Assembly (NCBI GenBank): GCA_021202245.1
Contig: JAJQDK010000024.1
Coordinates: forward strand, 1 to 10,814
Length of the DNA stretch: 10,814 nucleotides
Origin: Clostridiales bacterium
GTDB lineage: Bacteria > Bacillota > Clostridia > Oscillospirales > Acutalibacteraceae
Reading direction: 5' to 3'
Shown here: positions 6,241-10,814 of the stretch, piece after piece
How positions within the stretch are numbered: position 1 is the stretch's first letter
Layout of the letters: the number at the start of each line of letters is the position of its first letter
Notes under the pieces: model-generated
Seen by the model: only the letters and a program-made list of their open reading frames with translations
What the model was told of the DNA's origin: nothing
Database searches by the model: none
Program-made: the position numbers and the translations under genes

Positions 6241-6942
6241 ATGAGTCTTGTTGAATTTAAAAATGTATACAAAAAATATAAAATGGGAGAGGTGACCATC
6301 AACGCCGTTGACGGAATATCATTTTCCATCAACGAGGGCGAGTTCGTCATTGTTGTCGGCGCTTCGGGCGCAGGAAAAACAACCGTGCTGAACATCCTCG
6401 GCGGTATGGACAGCTGCAGCGAGGGCGAGGTCTTTGTTGGCGGTGAAAACATCAGCAAATTCGGCGAAAAACAGCTTATTGAATACAGACGGCACGACAT
6501 AGGCTTTGTTTTTCAGTTTTATAATTTGGTCGCCAACCTTACGGCAAAGGAAAACGTGGAGCTTGCCGCGCAGATTTGCAGAAATCCCCTTGACAGCGAA
6601 GCGGCGCTTGACAGTGTGGGACTTTCAGACAGAAGGGATAATTTTCCGGCGCAGCTTTCGGGCGGCGAACAGCAGCGTGTGTCAATAGCGCGGGCTCTTG
6701 CAAAACGTCCCAAGCTTTTGCTTTGCGATGAGCCGACGGGTGCGCTCGATTACAATACCGGCAGACAGATTTTAAAGCTTTTGCAAAAAACCTGCCGAAC
6801 CGAAAAAATGACGGTGGTGTTGATTACCCACAACAGCGCAATTACACCTATGGGTGACCATATCATAAGAATGAAAAGCGGAAATGTTATTGAGGACAGC
6901 TATAACCTTAATCCCCAAAACGTGGAAGAAATCGAGTGGTAA
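6241..6942 (+). CDS. ABC transporter ATP-binding protein, MacB/LolD type
   Basis: A 233-residue ATPase that powers the permease encoded next. ATG 6241 has AAGAGG at 6228-6233, seven bases upstream; an in-frame ATG at 6193 lies inside the glycosylase gene with no SD and is rejected. All nucleotide-binding motifs are intact: Walker A GASGAGKTT (40-48), Q-loop Gln92 (VFQFYNLV), signature LSGGEQQR (139-146), Walker B LLLCDEPTGALD (159-170, catalytic Glu164) and the H-loop His197 (LITHN). The FQFYNL and DEPTGALD wording is typical of the type VII (MacB, LolD, FtsE, BceA) class, which transmits force to the extracellular side rather than always moving substrate through the membrane. The substrate is unknown. 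The gene lies 37 bases before the permease. Confidence 0.95.
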   Translation: MSLVEFKNVYKKYKMGEVTINAVDGISFSINEGEFVIVVGASGAGKTTVLNILGGMDSCSEGEVFVGGENISKFGEKQLIEYRRHDIGFVFQFYNLVANLTAKENVELAAQICRNPLDSEAALDSVGLSDRRDNFPAQLSGGEQQRVSIARALAKRPKLLLCDEPTGALDYNTGRQILKLLQKTCRTEKMTVVLITHNSAITPMGDHIIRMKSGNVIEDSYNLNPQNVEEIEW

Positions 6943-6966
6943 CACAGCATACTGATTAACGCCGAA

Positions 6967-6982
6967 AGAAGGTAATCTTATC
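6967..6982 (+). promoter_or_regulatory. Ribosome-binding site facing an ATC instead of a start codon
   Basis: AGAAGG (6967-6972) is followed after seven bases by ATC ACA AGG GCA CTG CTT AAA. The downstream protein (TRALLKNTFREIKNSKAHF) is the standard N terminus of this permease family, so codon 1 should be 6980-6982. It reads ATC rather than ATG, a single-base difference. No ATG, GTG or TTG occurs in frame before the ATG at 7049, which lies inside the first membrane helix. Confidence 0.6.
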
Positions 6983-9900
6983 ACAAGGGCACTGCTTAAA
7001 AACACTTTTCGTGAAATCAAAAATTCAAAGGCACACTTTATCTCGATTATGGCGATAATTGCCCTCGGTGTCGGCTTTTTTGCCGGCATAAAGGCCACAG
7101 CTCCGTCAATGTATAATCTTGCCGAAACCTATTATCGGGACTCAAATCTTATGGATTACCGCCTTGTTTCAACCGTCGGCTTTGATGAGGATGATGTTGA
7201 AGCCGTAAGCGCCGTGAACGGAGTTACAAGCGTTATGCCCTCCTATTACTGCGACGCTCAGCTTTCATCCGGCACGGGCGGCGATGTGGTGCGCCTTATT
7301 GCAGTTTCTCAGGCATACTCAGACAGCGAGGCGCTGAACACACTTACGCTCAAGGAGGGCAGACTGCCCCAAAGCAAGGGCGAAATAGTTATCGAGGAAG
7401 AGGGACTTTCGGGAAGCAATCTTCAAATCGGCGATACTGTTGCATTTGCCGAAACGGCAGGCGATAACGACCTCACCGAACAGCTTGATGAATTTGAATA
7501 TACAATAGTCGGAATGGTTGAGTCGCCGCTGTATATCTCATATCAGCGGGGTTCAACGACTGTCGGCGATGGAAGCATAACTCAGTTTATGTATATTTTG
7601 CCCGACAATTTTTGCTCACAGCGTTATACCGAGCTTTATGTAAAGACGGATATTTCCGAGAGGTATTCTGCATTTTCCGATGAATACGACGAGGAGATTG
7701 AGAGTATGGCAAGCACTCTCGAATCAACGGCTGACGCAAGATGCGAGGTGTTCAACAGCGATGTTATCGGCGCAGCCGAGCAGGAGCTGAAGGATTCTTG
7801 GGACGAATATTACAGCGAAAAAGAAAAGGCGGACAGCGAGCTTGCCGATGCAGAAGAGGAGCTTGAAAGGGCGGAGAGCGAATTTAACGATGAAATTTCT
7901 GCGGCGCAGCAGGAGCTTGATGATGCCGAAGGTCAGATAGAGAGCGCCGATGAGCAGCTGCAAAAGAGCCGTGATGAATATTATTCTCAAATTTCCTCGG
8001 CGGAAAGCGCCTTGGCGGCAAAGGAGTCCGAGCTTAGCACTGCACGGGAGGAATATGAAGCTTCAAAGGCTGAATTTGATGAAATGATAAGCAGGGCACA
8101 GGCGGAAATTGACAGGGGTTGGGACGAATACAACACGGCATACTCTGAATTTACGGGCAAGCTTGAGTCGGCGCTTTCCGCAGGAGCTGCACAGACCGAA
8201 AGCACGGCTGACGAGCTGAGCAATGCAAATTCCGCAGCCTACGCTTCGGGAACTCTTGCGGTGCCGAACGCTCAGCTTGAACAGGCAAAATCCTCTCTTG
8301 AGCAGAGCAAAAAAGGAGCTTGAAGCCTTGCAGGAAAGTCTTGACGCCGAAAAGCAGAGGGGTCAGGTGCAGCTTTATTCTGCGCTTGAAGAGCTTGAGC
8401 AGGGAGAGCTGCAGCTGAACGCCGCAAAATCGGAGCTTGAAGCGCAAAAGGCGGAGGGTTTGACTCAGCTTGAAGCCGCCGAAGAAGAGATTAACTCGGC
8501 GCAGCAGGCATATGAGGATGGAAAAACAGAGCTTGAGGAGCAAAAAACAAGCGGACGGCAAAAGCTTGATGACGCTCAGGCGGAATATGACGAGAACAGG
8601 ACGGAGGCAGAAGAAAAATTTGCCGATGCAAAAGCGGAGCTTGACCAAGCGCAGGAGGAGGTTGACGGATTGACCTCGCCGGAATGGTATGTGTTTACCC
8701 GTGATGACAACCCCGGCTACTCCACGTTTTCTCAGAACGCAGACAGGCTTGATGCGGTAGCCTCGGTGTTCCCGCTGTTTTTCCTGCTTGTTGCGGTGCT
8801 TGTGTGCGTTACCACCATGACTCGCCTTATTGAGGAAAAACGCACCGAAATTGCCACGATGAAGGCTCTCGGCTACGGCAACGCAGCCATTGTAATGAAG
8901 TTTGTGATTTATTCGCTGACGGCAGGAATTATCGGAAGCGTAATCGGCATCGCAATCGGGGGTGTCAACCCTGCCGTTTATAATATACAACGCTTATAAA
9001 ATAATGTATTATATAGGCGACATTACGCTTGTGGTTAATGTTCCGAGCATAGTAATCGGAATTGCGGCGGCAGTTGTATGCACAACCGCAGTGTCGGTAA
9101 TAGTGTGTATGCGCTCTCTGCACACCAAGCCTGCCACGGCTATGCGCCCCAAGGCGCCGAAGCCCGGAAAGCGCATTGTGCTTGAAAAAATTACTCCCTT
9201 CTGGAAGCGCTTGAGCTTTAATTCAAAGCTCACCGCGCGCAACCTTCTCAGGTACAAGTCACGGCTGTTTATGACGGTAATCGGAGTTGCAGGCTGTACG
9301 GCGCTGATTGTAGCGGCGTTCGGCTTGCTCAACAGCTTTGACCCGCTGACAATTGACCAATTTGAAACGATTTACAAATACAACACCGTAATTGTCCCCG
9401 AGGACAGCGGCACGGAGAGCGAGCTTGAATATCTTACCGATACGGCGGAAAACGATGCCGATATTTCGGCTTATATGCTTATGATGCAGGAGGAGGCTTC
9501 CGTTGTCTGCGGCAGTAATGTTAAGGACGGCGACACAACCCTTGTTGCGGTGCAGTCGCCAGAGAATTTGCCGGAGATTATTTCTCTGCATACCCGCAGG
9601 GATGGCACCGAGCTTTCGCTGACCGATGAGGGCGTGCTGCTCAACGAAAAGCTTGCAGACGAGCTTGACGCGGAGGTGGGAGATATGATTGAACTCAGCT
9701 CCGACAGCGGAACAGCAGAAGTAAAGGTGACCGGAATTTATGAGCAATATCTGTATAACTATGTTTATATGACGGCGGATTTGTACAGTGAATTGTACGG
9801 CAGCGAGGCTTGCTATAATACGATGGACGTAAAGCTCAGCGATACCTCCGAGGAAGCCAAAAGCGCCTTCAGCTCCGAATATCTTGATGACAGCAGAATA

Positions 9901-10359
9901 ACAGCCGTAACTTTTATTGACTCAAGCCTGGAGGACTTTGAAAATATGCTCAGCTCGCTTGATTTGGTTGTAATTGTTATGATAATCTGCGCAGCGGCGC
10001 TTGCGTTTGTGGTGCTTTATAATCTTACAAACATAAATATCGCCGAGCGTGTCCGTGAAATTGCCACCTTTAAGGTGCTGGGATTCCATAACGGAGAAAC
10101 CTCATCGTTTATCTATCGTGAGAATATCGTGCTGACTATTCTCGGAATTGCCGCAGGCTTGATACTGGGCAATTTCCTCACGGGCTTTATCGTTCAGACT
10201 GTGGAGGTTGACAACGTGATGTTCGGCAGAGATATATATTTCACCTCATATCTCTGCGCCGCAGGTCTGACAGCTTTGTTTGCCCTGATAGTAAATGCGG
10301 TAATGAGCATTAAAATCAAATCGGTAAATATGGTGGAAAGCCTGAAAAGCGTAGAGTAA
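6980..10359 (+). pseudogene. FtsX-family ABC permease with long extracellular coiled coil; two frameshifts and no canonical start
   Basis: Three overlapping frames (6980-8323, 8223-8999, 8962-10359) join into one 1125-residue permease if one A is dropped from 8309-8314 and one G from 8958-8962. It is partner to the ATPase upstream. Layout of the rebuilt protein: membrane helix 1 at about 20-40; an extracellular domain with a porter-like part (41-266) and coiled coil (arms 267-399 and 431-562, rich in E, A, L, Q); helices 2-4 at 596-615, 639-660 and 690-710; helix 5 at 762-784; a second extracellular domain (785-993); helices 6-8 at 995-1017, 1049-1071 and 1090-1112. Coupling-helix segments EEKRTEIATMKALGYG (619-634) and ERVREIATFKVLGFHNG (about 1022-1038) are the hallmark of the FtsX/MacB fold, here duplicated as 2 x 4 helices. 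The role is unknown; export, lipid or cell-wall signalling are all possible. It is a pseudogene only if the indels are real. Confidence 0.85.
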
Positions 10360-10380
10360 CACAACGCAATTTTTTCATCA

Positions 10381-10399
10381 CGTCCGCAGCGGCGGTCGG
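10381..10399 (+). repeat. Intergenic repeat copy 1 (degenerate)
   Basis: CGTCCGCAGCGGCGGTCGG matches the 19-base head shared by the two copies further right at 16 of 19 positions against copy 3; all three differences are transitions. The downstream arm that would close a hairpin is absent, so this copy looks decayed or truncated. Confidence 0.55.
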
Positions 10400-10404
10400 T
10401 GGGG

Positions 10405-10438
10405 AGTGGTTAGTGAGTAGTGATTAGTGGTTAGTGAG
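10405..10438 (+). repeat. Short tandem repeat, AGTGGTTAGTGAG twice at 21-base spacing
   Basis: AGTGGTTAGTGAG occurs at 10405-10417 and again at 10426-10438, with a related TAGTGATT between. The whole tract is built from TTAGTG/AGTGAG units and contains no C from 10403 to 10453, a marked strand bias. Confidence 0.75.
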
Positions 10439-10508
10439 GAGTTTGGAGTGTGAAGTTAAAAATATTATGTCGCAGCTTCCTTTGCGATGAATCACTAAAC
10501 TTATCACA

Positions 10509-10535
10509 CGTTCGTAGCGGTGGTCAGCTCACCAC
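10509..10535 (+). repeat. Intergenic palindromic repeat copy 2
   Basis: The 12-base head CGTTCGTAGCGG (10509-10520) is identical to copy 3 and continues TGGTCAG. Arms GTGGT (10520-10524) and ACCAC (10531-10535) form a hairpin with loop CAGCTC. Confidence 0.7.
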
Positions 10536-10561
10536 TGTGTACCGACGTATAATTCCTCACT

Positions 10562-10588
10562 CGTTCGTAGCGGCGGTCAGTGACCGCC
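10562..10588 (+). repeat. Intergenic palindromic repeat copy 3
   Basis: Head CGTTCGTAGCGG (10562-10573) overlaps a hairpin made of GGCGGTC (10572-10578), loop AGT and GACCGCC (10582-10588), a perfect 7-base stem. It has a C-G pair where copy 2 has T-A, which suggests the structure is kept. Confidence 0.75.
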
Positions 10589-10662
10589 ACAGATACAAAC
10601 GCTATAGTTATATGCAACATATACCCCTGTGTGCAAGCGTATATTTACTATCGACTTTGTAG

Positions 10663-10681
10663 GGGCTGATATTATCTGCCC
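10663..10681. repeat. Small interrupted palindrome
   Basis: GGGC-T-GATA-T-TATC-T-GCCC reads as two nested inverted repeats (GGGC/GCCC and GATA/TATC) separated by a T-T mismatch, around a single central T. It could be an operator-like site or a minor repeat remnant; nothing nearby decides. Confidence 0.4.
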
Positions 10682-10793
10682 ATGATAAAGGCAGGATATT
10701 TCAATCCAAATTATACATTTGATAAAGCTATATACGTTAAAATGTAAATTTAAAAATTCATAAAATTAAATTATAGTTTTTATTAGGTTACAC

Positions 10794-10806
10794 GGCGTTT
10801 CACGCC
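10794..10806. repeat. Short hairpin GGCG-loop-CGCC at the window edge
   Basis: GGCG (10794-10797) and CGCC (10803-10806) enclose TTTCA. It lies at the end of the AT-rich tract and may belong to a feature beyond the window. Confidence 0.3.
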
Positions 10807-10814
10807 TACACCTC

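Larger units (their letters stand above)
10360..10814. other. Non-coding, repeat-rich intergenic region
   Basis: No credible gene is seen in these 455 bases. The left half (10376-10590) holds repeats described separately. The stretch 10682-10790 is strongly AT-rich (for example TAAATTTAAAAATTC). No convincing terminator directly follows the permease stop at 10359. Confidence 0.7.

Noticed and set aside
8309..8315. Programmed -1 frameshift at an A-AAA-AAG heptamer in the permease
   Set aside because: The required shift is +1 and the heptamer is not in the phase used by dnaX-type -1 slippage; no stimulatory hairpin is evident directly after it.
8151..8990. 279-codon minus-strand open frame opposite the coiled-coil region
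   Set aside because: It mirrors the E/A/L-rich coding strand (leucine, cysteine and arginine runs) and has no independent support.
10381..10588. CRISPR array
   Set aside because: Copies are few, imperfect and unequally spaced, with no spacer-length regularity and no cas genes.
10450..10662. 70-codon open frame in the right intergenic region
   Set aside because: It runs across two palindromic repeats and has no SD, no recognisable domain and an unlikely composition.

Overview
The window looks like a Gram-positive Clostridia chromosome, most likely a gut Oscillospiraceae/Ruminococcaceae-type bacterium. This is an inference from PBSX-type phage genes with GTG/TTG starts and strong Shine-Dalgarno (SD) sites, a PduL-type phosphotransacylase, a family-4 uracil-DNA glycosylase, a MacB/FtsX ABC pair with a very long extracellular coiled coil, and intergenic palindromic repeats. 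No taxonomic marker is present.

Left third (1-3550, + strand): the distal end of a contractile-tail (myophage or PBSX-like) baseplate operon. In order it holds a gpN/LysM (XkdP-like) protein cut by the window edge, an XkdQ/gpD-like hub, a small gpV/spike-like protein, a gp25/XkdS-like wedge protein, a gpJ/XkdT-like wedge protein and an XkdU-like protein. The genes overlap by 1 to 14 bases or nearly abut, and are probably translationally coupled. The XkdU-like gene is split by an in-frame TAA, and the operon ends at once in a strong terminator with no tail-fibre gene after it.

Middle (3560-6236): unrelated single genes. These are a minus-strand protein predicted to be a four-helix bundle, a divergent putative esterase, a minus-strand pduL, and a divergent family-4 uracil-DNA glycosylase. 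The esterase and pduL converge on one hairpin whose U-tract on the pduL side lies inside the last codons of the esterase.

Right half (6241-10359, + strand): a two-gene ABC transporter of the mechanotransmission (MacB/FtsX) type. The ATPase is intact. The permease gene can be rebuilt as one protein of about 1125 residues, but it has an ATC where the start codon should be and two single-base homopolymer insertions. Its first extracellular domain holds two coiled-coil arms of almost equal length, predicted to fold as a hairpin about 20 nm long.

The last 455 bases (10360-10814) are non-coding. They hold three copies of a short repeat, two of them hairpins with covarying arms, plus a short tandem repeat, two small palindromes and an AT-rich tract.

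Five gene-breaking differences fall in this 10.8 kb: one nonsense codon, one lost start codon and three one-base homopolymer indels. Either the assembly has base-level errors or several genes here are decaying. Sequence alone cannot decide between these.
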